From: Erodium maritimum
Taxonomy: Eukaryota; Streptophyta; Magnoliopsida; Geraniales; Geraniaceae
Length of the DNA stretch: 64,000 bases
Assembly: GCA_963921825.1 (NCBI GenBank)
Contig: OY997595.1
Coordinates: forward strand, 13,633,228-13,697,227
Reading direction: 5' to 3'
Shown: piece by piece, positions 31,706 to 44,251 of the stretch
Position numbering within the stretch: the stretch's first letter is position 1
Layout: each line of letters begins with the position of its first letter
Notes under the pieces: generated by a model
Told to the model about the DNA's origin: nothing
What the model saw: only the letters and a program-made list of their open reading frames with translations
Database searches by the model: none
Position numbers and translations under genes: made by a program

Positions 31706-34700
31706 TTAATAGCTCCTGGAATTGTATCTTCTCAAGTCCTTGCTTGTATCACCTGCATTACTTCTTTTCCGAATTACTGTTTCGGAAGAAAGTTCAGGGT
31801 TCAGATGTGGAACAACCCAAGACATGAATGAATTATGAGCCTACCTCTTGCGCTTGGTCTTCAGAACAGTGGAAGACGATGGGTTACTGTGCCAGTTCCT
31901 TTTCCGCTGATTTATAAACCAGTTGTTGATTTGCTTCAGCTGCAAGCCCGTTTCTTGCACCAATCTCGCTTTGTCCTCCTCCTGGTAGATTATGTAAACC
32001 AAACAAGAGTTTAGAAACCATTTCAAGACCAAGAAAGCACTTTAAATTGAGTCCATAACACCAAAGACAAACTACTCACTGTTGGGTATGGCCACTTGGA
32101 ATGTGACTGCCACCAAGCTTTGAGGAGAGATGTGGTGTCACCGGGTAGTTTTCCAGCTCGTCTCTTACGCAGAATCTCCTCTCTGATGTCCACGATCTTC
32201 TCCTTGTATCCCTGAGAAGTAGAAACCCGTATTAGGTAATGCACATAGAGGAAATGAGAAATTAGAAGAGTTGTGTTGTGCTGTACACATTGACATTCAA
32301 ACCTGTTTCAGCTCATGCTTCAATTCCAGCCTTACACGCTCCATCAAGGACCTTTCACTTTCAGTTGGGATTAGTGGACCGAATCCCATGCTGTCATGCC
32401 CATCCAGACTTCCATCATACAAGTTGGTCTCGCTATCTGCCTGGTCTTCGTCGTCTTCTGACATTGTTGCACCAGTTCCCTCACCAGGAGATACACCTGT
32501 TCACATGTTATAATTTATTCCTGTACTTGCTCAGTCCAATATTTTTAGATACATAACTACCGAAACCAAGTACATGGGAATGAAAGGGAAAAGGGAGGAC
32601 AGTTTGTGTATGACCAATGGTTGAGGAAGCTTCCTAAGCAGATTTATCATCTTAGTTTTCGGGTTTTGTATTCTTCCTAAATGACAATAAGAAACTATTA
32701 ATCAATGACTTCTGTCAATGGTTCAATGCATTTTAGACTGAGAAACAGATAGAAGAGAGCATTTTTGCAATAACAAAGGGGATTCTTATGGTCCAATGAT
32801 ACAATACAACAGAAAGGAAAGGAGGCTGGTGGAGGGATAGGGCTATGTTGTAGTACTCTTTATGTTATTTTAGACCCTTCAGTTTTGGATAGATTCTTGA
32901 TGCTCAACCGAGACTAGTCCTCATAGGAAGTTACATGGATATGACATAAAAGTTGGAGACCTTATCTTCTAGTTGATGGAACTTGGCATGGACACAACGC
33001 ATTACCATGCAAATTATGAAATTGCATGACAGATTACCAAAGCCAGTACGTAGCAATATAAAATAGTATGAAATTCAGTCTATGCAGTGAGATACAGATG
33101 TACTAGAAAAGATTTTTGTCTTCGGGTGTTGCTGTTGGTTAGAAAAATTACCTGTTAAGCTTTGAAGAGATTGCTCAAGTTCCCAACAGGCCATCACTGC
33201 TTCCATAGCATGAACTCGGACATGTTGTTGCAGTTGTTCTTTAAAGGAACAGAGCAATAGAACATAATGTGTCTACATCACAAGGAATCAAAAGCAGATT
33301 CAGATCAAATGAAAAAGAGATCATTACATTAACTCAAAACTGGTAATCGACATCACTACAATTCTTTCTGGATATAAACCATGTTAAACTGAAAAGCTTA
33401 GCTACATTTATGCTACACCAACAAGCCAGTCTATAATATTCCAAAAACAATTGCTACAGCACACAAATCACAGCTTAACTGGAGCGTAGCGCTACAAACT
33501 AGTCTCTTCCAATACATTACTATCTTTATAGCATGTCTGTAAGTATATCCACCAAAATCATGTAAGCCAATATCAACTTGTGGTAATTAATAAACTAATT
33601 GATGCATACATAAATAAAATAGTTTGTAATTATCTTGACTAAGCAAATATTATGATTATGTTATGACCTATCGTTCCTCAACAACCAGAAATGTTATTGT
33701 TGACTGTTGAATGAGAACTTAAAACCATCACCTACTTAGTGAGCTGTCAAGAGCTAGAGTCAATTCAAATAAAGCGGAAGAAGTGCATTTGAAAATGAGC
33801 TAGAACTATGGCTCATAATTCTGATTCTTTTTCACTAAATACTTTGACACCAAGTTAGATGAATTTACAAGAGAATCAATATTTGTACCATGCATATGAG
33901 CATGCCAAATACAACACTAATCAATCGGCGCTTTCATTTCATTAACATAGTCCATCATGCCATATAGATTCTATGGTTCAAATAATGCTTTCTCCTTTTG
34001 AAAATTGCACCACCTAAACCAGGATTTTCTCTATCTCCCTTATTGTTAATATATATACTTCCTCTTGATAAACCCTCTTCTACAACTCAACATTGATTTA
34101 CTTACCACCTTCTTATTGTCATAGCTCATTAAAGCACATGACCACAAGGGATCTTTCTACAAGTTCCCCTCTAACTCTAAGAATCTTTTAGAAACATCTA
34201 ATGAATAATTATGTCTAAATAAATAGAAGAGCTAGATTAAAGTGGGGTTGTTTCTACACAGAAAGATCTATTTGTCATGCCAAAAACCATTGAAGCATAC
34301 CATTGCCATAAAAAAGAGTTGTTGCAGACACAAACCAAAACAGAAGTTGGTCCTTCCAGGGAAGAAACACTCCCACATTGCTAGAACTAAAGTGGATTAA
34401 AATGAGTATCGATATAGAATCAAAGAGATTCTCCAAAAGTTTGAAATTATTAGAGAACTGAATTCCAAGATTCAGTTTGCAATTCCACAACATGGCATTC
34501 TAATTAGCTTCCGAGATTCAGTTTATATGATTAATCCCATATAAAAGTTGTAACTGTCCTTGCAACATCTTTGAGAAAAATACAATGAACAAGTCAACAA
34601 GGATTCTGCTACATTCAATCTCAATTTGGACATAAGTTTTAACAAAACCAGAAAGAAAAAAAACCCTTCCTGTTTGATTCACTAGCTGCATAAAAAAAAA

Positions 34701-35531
34701 TTAGGACCTAAAAGTAGTGCGATTCCAACGAACAAAGCCCTGGAAAATATGACAAGTAATTGGAAGCAAAACAAAGTTAATAACCAACAAAAACATGAAA
34801 CAAAAAATTGGGGCATTTACTATGGTCATAAATCTGTACCAATCTCAGAAAGGGACAATGAAACAAAACCTTTCATGTACACAAACAGTTTCAGCTAAAG
34901 AAAGACCCAAACACACCAAACAGTACCAGTGAGAGAGAGAAGAAAAGCTAACCATGAACTGATCGAGGTCTTTCTCGTCCACTACCGGACCGCCGCCGGC
35001 GCCGTACTTGGCCACCACCTGCTGCGACTGCGCCAGCTGCGCGTCGATCCTCGGCAGCTGGTCCACCGGCGTCGCAATCCTCAGGCACGAAACGTGCGCC
35101 GAAAGCAACTGCTCGTACAGCGGGTGCCCCAATATGTCCGCCTTCCACCTGGCGCTCTCCCAGTTGTGGTCTCCGCCGCCGCCGTCGTCCACCAACTCCT
35201 CCCCGCTCCCGCTCCTGTTCCGATCGCCACAATCGATCCCCTTGTCCCGATTCCCCATCAAATCCGGAGACATCATCGCCGGCACGTCCTCGTTCTGGCC
35301 GTCCGAATCGCTCTGCAGATGCAAAAAGTTCTGCTGCCGGAGAATCGCGCTATTCAGCCAGGTCGGCGCCGCGCCGCCGTGTCCCGCGGCGGAGATTGCG
35401 TGCTGCTGCTGCTGATGGCCTCCTGATTTCCCCGCCGCTGTCTCCATGTAGAACCTCTGCATGTCCTTGTTCTGCTGCTCGGTGAAGTGCTGAAAAGCCA
35501 TTTCCTGAGACATGTGATCGTGAAACGCCAT
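31706..35531 (-). CDS. Class II KNOX (TALE) homeobox protein, KNAT3/4/5-like
   Basis: Exons in reading order: 35,531-34,953; 33,272-33,152; 32,496-32,303; 32,211-32,080; 31,981-31,845; 31,763-31,706. All phases join, giving 406 residues. KNOX1 is at about 129-176 ([20 protein letters not shown]), KNOX2 at about 188-234 ([20 protein letters not shown]), ELK at about 281-305 and the three-residue-loop homeodomain at about 309-372 with the PYP loop and [10 protein letters not shown]. The N-terminus has Gln/His runs, as in KNAT3. The last exon is only 58 bases and adds [19 protein letters not shown]. Without it the frame would stop six bases after the donor, so it is easily missed. Intron 1 (1.68 kb) splits KNOX1 from KNOX2. 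The protein is a nuclear transcription factor that pairs with BELL proteins; family roles include secondary wall, seed coat and root. Confidence 0.93.
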
Positions 35532-36100
35532 CGTTTAAACCCCAAATCCTCCACAGACCGACTCAACCAGCCACCAACGCTCCTCTCTCTCTCTCCTCCC
35601 AAGTCTCAACCCTTGTTGTTCTTGATAAGTCACCCTCACAGTCACACACACACACAAAAAGAGTAAAGAGAAAGAGAGTACTGTTACCAAACCTACAATT
35701 AAGCTTGGCTAATTTCCAACACCATTATTTACAATTATCCCTTGTAGTTGTATCTATACGTCTGTATACGTCGGCGGTTGTTTTCGTCCACGGCGCCGCC
35801 GCCGGAGGAGGGTGAGGATCGGAGAAAAAGGTGTCCTAAGGATGAAGACTTTTTCGTTTATAGGTGTGATTGGACGGTGGGATTGGGGACGAGGTGGCGG
35901 GATTTGTGTTGTTGATTTTCTCTTTTATTTTATTTATACAACAGACAAAGATCTATATATTAAAGCACCCAATTATTATTAATATTTATGCTCGCTACAC
36001 GCAACTACTATAGTCTATAGTCTATACCATACCATACGACATGTTTGTGGCGTTTGAAACGACACTCGTCCTTTTTTTAATTTTATAATAATTAATTTTA
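35532..36100 (-). promoter_or_regulatory. Upstream region of the KNOX gene
   Basis: The leader contains CT/GA runs (about 35,581-35,600) and a CA run (about 35,641-35,656), usual for plant 5' untranslated regions. I cannot place the transcription start precisely. Confidence 0.5.
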
Positions 36101-38799
36101 CCCGCCACGCGGATGAGTGGTTTTGGAGGTATGGAAGGCGGTACAGAACAACGAGCCTCAGGCAATCATTCCCAATTGACGCTGAGGACACGCGTCGCCT
36201 CCAAGTTTCATGGACCACAAACAGCGGGCGCAACTTTCCAAGCACGCGCCAAGAAGCTACGAATCAGGTTCGTACAACCTGGACGACGGTGGGGACCACC
36301 GAGTCGGGAGGCTACTGTTTGGATTGATTTGAGCGAGGAGCGCGTGTCGGTGGGCACAGTCTGATGATCCGGCGGCTACAGTCGCAGCAGAGGGCATGGG
36401 AGGGATCTTAGCCTCACGCGCCTGCTGCGGTGTGGTAGGGGCTAGGGGGTGTAGGGTGGTCCTGTTTCTATTAAAAGCGAAAGGGTTTTTGTGCGCGAGT
36501 GGTCCCCAACACACTGCCAAATTGTGGGGGGTCCACTGATCTGTAGGCTGCATCTGAACCGACCACGTGTCATGGTCCCCTAAGGGGTGGATAATTAAGA
36601 CGACGTCGTTTACAGTTAAAGTTATACTGTTCAAGTCAATCACTCAACTACTTCTCTGTGGAATCCAATCCATTGATTGTGATATACAGTTATCAAATTA
36701 ACGCACATTATTGAATAATCATATGCCATCAACTTGGTTGATTCTAATTTTTCTATGCATCCTTGTACCTGCCTTTGACCATTTTGGCATATTAGTATTA
36801 TCGATGACTTTCAAATGTTAGGACAATTATATGTCGGCTATATGATTATCGATCCCAAATTATAGATGTGTATGTCATTGAGATTGCACCTCGTACTAAA
36901 AAGAGGGGGCAAAAAGTTAATAAGTTGAAAACTAACATATGGTGATCTTTGTTTTCACATACATTCGTGGTAGAAAATTAAATTCGTGTACTTACTTGTT
37001 TCGATTATTTTGGGACAAAAAACTACGGAAACAAGGGATGTGTACTTGAGATAACTACCTAACGGAAAAAAAATTATCTCATAAATAAATAAAAGGGTAA
37101 GTACATAAGGTTTGACTTTCTATCAGATATGTAAACAAAGGTCACGATAAGATCATTTTTTTAGTTTAAATTTTATAATAAAAAATAATTTTTATCTACA
37201 TATTTATCGATAAAAGTATGTGTCACTTTCTCGAGAAAACGGGCCAGTGTCTCTTGTCTGTGCACAAGGAATAAGGATTAAAATGTTCAGTCACAGCTCT
37301 TTGTCGTTGTGATTTTTATTTCCATATATTCTCAAGCTACCTAGGGTTCTTGGCTGGACCCATATCCTTATACTGTATTGGCTCAACTCAACTGTATGCA
37401 ACTATGCATAAGAAATTGAAGACATAAAGATGTGTCTGTAATAAATACAAGCGTGATCGTGAATAGTAATTGGATTGCATTGAATTTTTAAAATAAAATA
37501 AAATCTTAATCTCATAATATGATTTGTTTTTAATGATGTTTTTGTAGTATCATTAGGTATTAAGGAATAACTAGTCTTGACAAGGAAACAAAGCAATGTG
37601 ACCCACCTGACTTTATTTTTATTTTGTTTGTCCAACACCACCACCCATGATCAATCCATTGATTGATATCCAAGGTTTTCATTATTATAAAGAGGAAAAA
37701 AGAGATACCGATTCCAAACGTAAATGAGCTGACAACATTATTGATTTCTCATCAATAAAAAGTAAATATTTACGACACAATGATTTGATGTTAAAACACA
37801 ATAACTTGTTTTTTTGTTTGTTAAAATTACAAGTATACAATACATGCATGAGAAATGAGATCAATATTATAACTTGATCCCTATGGGGGCATTTTAGTAT
37901 TTTACTCACCCTACCTTTCCATTGTTTGTTGTTTCTTTTCTGCTGAACTTAATTAAGTTATCCTTTTTCCGGGCCAACCAGTGTTACTATATATAGTATC
38001 TAAAATATCAATTTTGTTAATATCAGTGCTATATGTTTGACAAAATAATAAGATTTTTAAAGTTGACAGTCCATGGAGACTTGGTAGACAATTGTATAGT
38101 TCTCTTAATGAATATGAGCTCGATCTGGTGATTATCAGCCTCTAATGTAGGTGGGTTTAGTCATGACCTTATAGATCACATGCAGGTGGTTCTTAGCCTC
38201 TCTTGCAAGTGCATGAGTCATGACTGAGATCAATCATGCAAGTGCAACACACCCGAGACTGAGATCAATTTGTATCGGATACATATTTGCACTTGGAAGA
38301 GGCGTCTATTAATAGCATGAATTAATTATCATATAACTATCGAACTTTAAAACTAACTATAGACTTGTTAGTCGATCAATTTGGTACTGTATAATTACGA
38401 TAATTGTTAAAAAGTAACATTTTCTGTTATAAATAATAGAAAACGTTATGCAAAACATGTGTTATGCACGTGTTCACTTACATTTTCTTAAAGGCGAAAA
38501 TGCTCTCAATTTTTGCATAAGAACTAACTATTGAGACGTTACTTTCATCACATTTAGAACGATATTAGAGTGCCTACGTGTTATCCCAAGTGTTGACGAC
38601 AGAGAGTTAGGAAGAGCGAGAGAAACACGAGGAGTAGTCGACAAAGACGAGGATTGGTCGAGGAAGGAGAGGACTGGTCGAGAAAAAAGAAGAACAGTGG
38701 AGGTCGATAAGAAAAGAAGAACACGACACAAGAGAAGGGAATGGAAGAATCTACAATGGTATGTAAATCCCATGAACCCATCTTCTGAAGCTCGATTTT
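36101..38799. other. Intergenic region, nothing recognised
   Basis: There is a GC-richer block at about 36,100-36,560 with short open frames on both strands but no known domain. The rest is A/T-rich. No RNA gene or element end was recognised, apart from a twofold GAGGA..GGTCGAG mini-repeat near 38,640-38,690. Confidence 0.5.
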
Positions 38800-40135
38800 A
38801 TCCGTATAAGTGAATAAAACCCAAATCCCTAATAATATGGTTAGGGCTACATTGAATCAGGGGAAACCCTAACCTTAATTTTTGGGCTTGTGGAACAAGA
38901 TGGGCCCGTGGATGTCTCTCCAATTCAGTCATTCGCGCGTTACACTGCATCGGATGGGCATGTGACTGGTCTTTGTGTAGTGCAAACAAAGAATGAGGAT
39001 GTTTTTGGTGCAACAAACGCAGTAAGTCCTCTTTCGCCTACATCGTATCTTCCTAATCATCCGCGGACATCTCGGATGGTTAGCAAGCTGTTGACGATGT
39101 GGGTAAGGATGTTCAATCAAAATTTAGATGGACCTCAGCTATCTCTGATTTCCTCTCTTAAACTACTTTCAGGTTTCGATCATGAATTTCTTGTTTTTTC
39201 AGTTGCAACCGTAAAGCCTGCAAGTGCAAAGAAAGTTAAAGGGAAAAGAAAGAAGGAACTCCCGCATATTGTTGTAATGACAACTGGATCTAAAGTCCAA
39301 AGCGATAGTGAATTTCTTGAAACTCAGCGTAGAAGGGTGACTTGGACTTGGAGACATTTTGTTACTACATGAACTTTGTTGAATGTTGGGAATGAGGATG
39401 CAGTCCTGTCTTAATGAGGTCTCGGTTTCTTTACAGGGGATTTTTCTTTTTTATTGATATTTCCTTTAGTTCAGTTTTTCTGTCTTTTTGGGGAGATTCT
39501 CCAAATTCTTTGTCATGTCGTTTTTGTCTTCTCCCTTCTTGTAGGGTTTTTTTTGTTAAATCTCTAAGGATAGCCTTTTGGCATTCCTCTCCCTTTTTCC
39601 TTTTTTTCACGGATATGATATCCGTTGGGCTAGTCCCCACTTTATCCACGGATGTGGCATCCATGGCAAAAATACCCTCACTTTAGCCACGGAAGTGGGA
39701 TCCGTTGATAAAGTGGCCAAACTTTACCAACGGATGTATTTAATCTGTTGCCCAAGTCAATTTCTGCAGTAGTGAGAGAGTTCCGATCCCTGATTTGACT
39801 ATCATTTTTTGGAGAATCTAGTTTGAGGAGCTTACGTTGATTCAGGCGGATAGACAAGCTCTGTCTCCTAGTTCCTGGATTGTGTCGTCGACGGTTGCTC
39901 TTTCTCAGCCTACTAAAGCTATTTCTCTTTCTTTTTTCTTCTTATTCCCCTCGTTCTCTCGGATCGAGAAGTCTCTTCCTTTCTGAACGACGCGATTGGC
40001 TCTTTCTCTTTGCTCTTTTTCTCCTTTTTCAGATGTTGTAAACATTTTTGGATCTTGTTGTTGGTGGTTTGTGGTTTCCTTGCCGAAACCCACACCACAT
40101 TTTTTATGCATTAATTTTTTTCTAATAAAAAAAGC
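38800..40135 (+). mobile_element. 5'-truncated RRM-type ORF1-only LINE derivative (copy C)
   Basis: The frame 38,890-39,372 matches the C-terminal part of copy A: FDHEFLVFS against FDQDFPVWS, VKGKRKKELPHIVVMTTGS against DKGKRKKKHFQPFRVTTRS, and ETQRRRVTWTWRHFV against EAQRKKEAWRHFV. The RRM is missing, so the copy is truncated at its 5' end. A plausible LINE 3' end with CTAATAAAAAAAGC lies at about 40,120-40,135, but a CACTA-like fragment (39,600-39,774) interrupts the path. No clear target duplication was found. Confidence 0.55.
39600..39774. mobile_element. CACTA-like transposon terminus with subterminal hairpin repeats
   Basis: The fragment ends ...TTTCTGCAGTAGTG, which reverse-complemented is CACTACTGCAGAAA, a CACTA-type terminus. 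Inside are four related hairpin motifs of the form CACGGAT...ATCCGTTG (near 39,607, 39,650, 39,690 and 39,720), the sort of subterminal transposase-binding repeats CACTA elements carry. The opposite terminus was not found, so this is a fragment or a small non-autonomous copy. Confidence 0.6.
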
Positions 40136-40278
40136 AGGAATTCACTTTCAGAGATTCATTTTGTGTAGATACATAGTATTTGACTTCTGTTTCTTACAAG
40201 AGTTCCAAAATCTTTCTCAAGAACAATTTTTACACATGGGTAATATAAACATGCAACTAGATACAGAGTGATAAGACG

Positions 40279-43200
40279 TCAGGGCAAGGCGGGAGAAAGG
40301 GAAGGCTTGGTCACTTTGAGCTCTCCACAGTCACTGATGAAAATGGTTTTGAGAGGTTTGTTCCAATTGCCGCGGGCATTCTGAGCTCTCTCGTCTCCAA
40401 TAAACTCAGCTAGATCATTGAACTGACGGATTTTTTCACCTGGTTTGTAAGTGGGAATGGCAGCTATACTCGTCACAACATCAAGCCCTGGAATTCAATA
40501 CAAAATAAAAGGGCCACAGAAGAAAAGACCTCAGTTAGCAACAAAAATCAAAGAGAAGCTCCTGGGAAAATTGAACTACCTATTACCTAGCCTTGTAAGA
40601 CAACACGATAGCGTCAAAAGAAACCTCAACTAGTAAAGTTTATTCTTAATCCAACTTTCTTGTCTTCCTTCCCTAGTAGCTAAAATGAAATGGAACCTGA
40701 AGGTAAACAAAATGCTTATACACTTTACTGGAAACATGACATTGTTTACGGGATCTGCCTCTGTAACCCCTTATAGTTCACAACATACATAAGCTAGAAA
40801 TCCTTACACAAGACAAGCCTGTCTTGCCCAGTCTGCCATTACTGAGCAACAAAGAGCTGAACTCTCTCCTTCTCGAGCCCCTCCCCTCTTCATGTGCTCT
40901 CTTTCGGTCACATCCCTTCGACGCTTTCTTTTGTCCGAAACGACGGTGATGGTGTTTAGCTTCCCTTATCAACCTTGCTGGAACCTCCCCACACTCCTCC
41001 CACTTCACATCTCAACTCGTCCTTCTTTTTCTTTAGATCTTTCTTCGACAGCTTCCATCTCTCCTACCTTTCTCTTAGGCCACCACCAAGATCGACCACT
41101 GATGACTCGCTATCCACACATACCTCAGCAACCAGCAACCCTTCCGACGGTTACCGTTCCATTGATATCGTCGATCCCACCCTCCCAACCATCTAGCCCG
41201 ACCAAAATCTTGCAGCCACCTCCTATCCCCGACACCATAACCACCCTTTTTGTCTCAAATCAGAGACTAAAACTCACATGCAACGACGTCACTTTTAGGG
41301 GCGTACCCAAACCCCCATCCCCGAGCCACCACTACAGCAAACGGACCCTCATCCGCCGCGTCAGCTACCAGACCCGTCTTTCTTGGGGTCACCGGTCTCA
41401 AACTTGGATGCGGTCCAACAAAGACTCACACAGGTCTCTCTCGGGTCAGAGCCGACGAGCGAATTCTACGAGGAAGAGATGAGGTTCTGGCCGCCCCGAC
41501 CAACACGGTCACGACTCTCGGTGACTCACGGTACAAGTTTGCTTTAGTCGGCCGCCTTCTTACGGACAAACGAGTAAGACCCCATACCCTTTGTACTGTT
41601 ATTTCAAACGCATGGAACGTGGAGGATGTGACGGTCCAACCACTTACCGACAAGATAGTCGCTTTCTACTTCCTCTCTAGAGAAGCCATAGATGGTATCC
41701 GAGCTATGGAGTCGTCGGCTTTCTATGGCACAGTCTTCATGCTTACGCCTTTGTATCCGAGAACCCAACCAGAAAGTCTTTGCTTCCGGTCCTTGAGGAT
41801 CTCGACTCGTACCCATGATATATTTGTCGAGGCCAGGGCCTCCGAGATGAGAGAGTTCATCATCTCAAATCTGGGCAGGAAGGTGGAATAACGTAGAGCT
41901 AATAGCTCGAGAGGCCCAACCAACCCCCGGGGCTGGGATACCTTCCTCTGGCAACAGGTGGAAATAGATGCCACACGTACGCTCCATCGACACTTGATTC
42001 TATAGGTGGATGAGAACGCCAAGTCGATGAAAATACGGTTTGAGTATGAAAAGTTGTCGGGTTTCTACTTCCGGTGTAGTCGTCTCGACCATGTGAATAC
42101 AAGTTGTGCTGTTATTTTATCGGGGCTGGATCAATTTACTAGGTGCTACGGGGAGTCTCTTCAGGCTCCACTAGCGATCCAAGCAAAAGGATCTTCCACA
42201 CTGATTGAAACGTCTTGCCACCGTCATTGGGGGGGTTGAACTTGCTCACCTTTCCATCCCCTATTGGTCATATCTGGAAGGGTCATGTTCCATGGGGTGA
42301 CACTCTACGACCCAAGTCAACCTTCCCCCGGAGAATTTAATCCTTTGGTGTCGTGTTAGTGTGTGTATTTGTAGCAAGTATCTCTCTTCTACATTCGTTT
42401 GTAGAATTTTTCTTTTTCTCAGCCGTGCATGTCGGAACACCTATTTGTTTTCAAATGAGGGAAGCCGGATTCCGTTTTGGTTTGTATCTGGGTTATCTCT
42501 AGACCTTGATATTGTATCATGTGATTTGCTTTATTGAATACATACCAAATTTACTCAAAAAAACGAGCTGAGGAACTTCAACTTTTCAACAACAGGATCA
42601 GAGAGAACTAAGAAGACATAAGCACCAACACTTACTCTCAATTAACCACACTTGCCAATTCCATCACCAAGAACCAACTTGTTCCAGTAAGGAGTTGGCA
42701 ATATGGTACTACGAGGAGGCTCCTGGTAAAGTACCAAGTGCAATGACATGCCACAGTCAACTACTCCCTCCCTTACAAAATAAGTCTCCTCATTCCTTAA
42801 CTTGAACAAGTGTTCATTTTCCTTTTGAGAAAGTGAACTACTATTCATCAATTATCAACAATATCCTTGAATATATAGGTTATCACCCCATAAGACCTTC
42901 CAAGTGGAGGCTTCTGCGCATCGAACAGGGGCGTCGTTTCAGCACTTTTTTGGGGAAAAATGCCCAACGCCTACGATTTTGTCGATTCGACCGCGAAGAA
43001 AATCGATGGATTCGTCGACCGTCTATTCGGGTCTAAGCCATGATTCTCTTATGGAGAATCACCGCCCATTTTTTCCCACGAATCGGGTCCACCTTTTCTT
43101 TACTTTTGTCCAATTAGACTGGTCGGTCTAATCCCATTGTGGACGGCCTAAGTGTAATGATGGGTGGGAAGACAAATAGGAAAGCTCAACACTATGCAAG

Positions 43201-44251
43201 CACCAAATCTTTACTAAAAAATGCATAGTTGATTTAGGTAAGAACAAATGGAGGAGCAAGAGCACAATGCCTTTCCACAGAAGCTAATTAAACTCTATAT
43301 ATTTCATCTGAAGAATTGTTTCTTAGCAAATCCATGGCATTGGAAACTCAATTCATGATCTAGTCGAGCTCATTGGATATATAACCAAAACTTAGCAACA
43401 TACCCAATTGCAGAAAAGCTCTTATAGCATATAGCATCTAATTTACCAATCTATATCTACACAAGGAAGTAGTAAAGTTGCAATCTCGTGTGTTTATATC
43501 AACATAAAAACACTGACTCACCTTGAAGAACCACTCCAAAAACAATGTTCTTATCGTCCAATTGGGGGGCGGGACCAGGACCAGTGGTGATGAGGAACTC
43601 GACATTTCTGTAATCGGGGTCGAGCTTAATCTGATCGTCGTCGTCATTCTCCGACAAGCACAGCGAGAGCAGGCCTCCCTTGGAATGCGGGAGAGAAAAG
43701 GCACGGGAATCGAGTGTCTCGGTGTTGCTGGGCAGTTGGGAGGGAGGCCGGACCTCGCCCTTGTCGGGGCGCCCCTGGCGGCCGGCGAGGAAGAACTGGC
43801 CGGGGAGGATTTTGTGAACGAGGGTGTTCTTGTAGGTGGATCCATTGGAGGCGGTGCACATGGACTTGAAATTGGCGACGGTGATGGGTACGTGGTGGCC
43901 GTAGAGGCCCAAGACGAGGCGACCGAGGGGGGTGGACTCGGAGCAGAGGGAGACTATGTCGTCGGAGACGGTGCGGTCGGAGCGGAGGTAGTTGGGACAG
44001 AGGCTGAAGTCCATGTAGACGCGGTCGGTGATGGTGGTGTCCGGCGCCGGTGGTTGTGGAGGAGGAGAGGCATGGGAGGGCGGTGGCGCTGCGGAGGCGG
44101 GAATTGAGAGGGAGGTGGAGAGGAGGAGGAGCGAGCGGCGCGGGAGGTGGAGTTTTGGAGTGTCGGGATCTTGGGTTTGGGCGGCGAGTTGGGTGCGGCG
44201 GAGGGGAGGAAGCTGAAGTGTTGGTTGGCTGTTAAGCCACTGCCGATCCAT
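40279..44251 (-). CDS. CYP28: CYP28-like chloroplast cyclophilin, two exons
   Basis: Exon 1 is 44,251-43,522 and exon 2 is 40,487-40,279, joined through a 3,034-base GT-AG intron (312 residues). The N-terminus looks like a chloroplast transit region followed by a twin-arginine lumen signal (PRRSLLLLSTSLSIPASA, AxA-type cleavage), suggesting thylakoid lumen. The body has CYP28-type cyclophilin blocks: GRLVLGLYGHHVPITVANF, YKNTLVHKILPGQFFLAGRQ, GLLSLCLSENDDDD and NVEFLITTGPGPAPQLD in exon 1. Exon 2 has LDVVTSIAAIPTYKPGE, FIGDERAQNARG and ISDCGELKVTKPSLSPALP. Cyclophilins are peptidyl-prolyl isomerases, but these CYP28 proteins diverge at active-site residues and activity is uncertain. The intron hosts at least two transposons, both outside splice sites. 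Confidence 0.9.
40861..42563 (+). mobile_element. DUF4283-type ORF1-only LINE derivative (E3) in the cyclophilin intron
   Basis: The insertion lies antisense to the host gene. GAGCTGA flanks it (40,854-40,860 and, after an A-tail, 42,565-42,571), extended by a degenerate AACT, so a worn target duplication is likely. The 3' end is LINE-like (TTTATTGAATACATACC... plus A7). It holds DUF4283 (YKFALVGRLLTDKRVRPHTL, VTVQPLTDKIVAFYF) at about 41,525-41,700 and a zinc-knuckle approach (IRFEYEKLSGFYFRCSRLDH) at about 42,027-42,106. Many breaks make it non-coding. No endonuclease or reverse transcriptase is present. Confidence 0.75.
42894..43148. mobile_element. Small MITE (255 bp) with imperfect TIRs in the cyclophilin intron
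   Basis: The left end GACCTTCCAAGTGGAGG and the reverse-complemented right end GGCCGTCCACAATGGGA resemble each other with one indel. TAA flanks both sides (42,891-42,893 and 43,149-43,151). This fits a Harbinger-type MITE with a 3-bp TWA duplication, but the TIR match is modest. Confidence 0.5.

Noticed and set aside
34929-35426. Long open frames on the plus strand opposite KNOX exon 1
   Set aside because: They are shadows produced by the GC-rich codons of the real minus-strand exon.
36257-36643. 128-codon minus-strand frame in the GC-richer intergenic block
   Set aside because: No domain, no splice or promoter context and no paralogue in the window; likely chance.
43523-44235. Plus-strand Gly/Val-rich open frames opposite the cyclophilin
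   Set aside because: The minus strand encodes a clear CYP28-like protein; the plus frames are low-complexity shadows.
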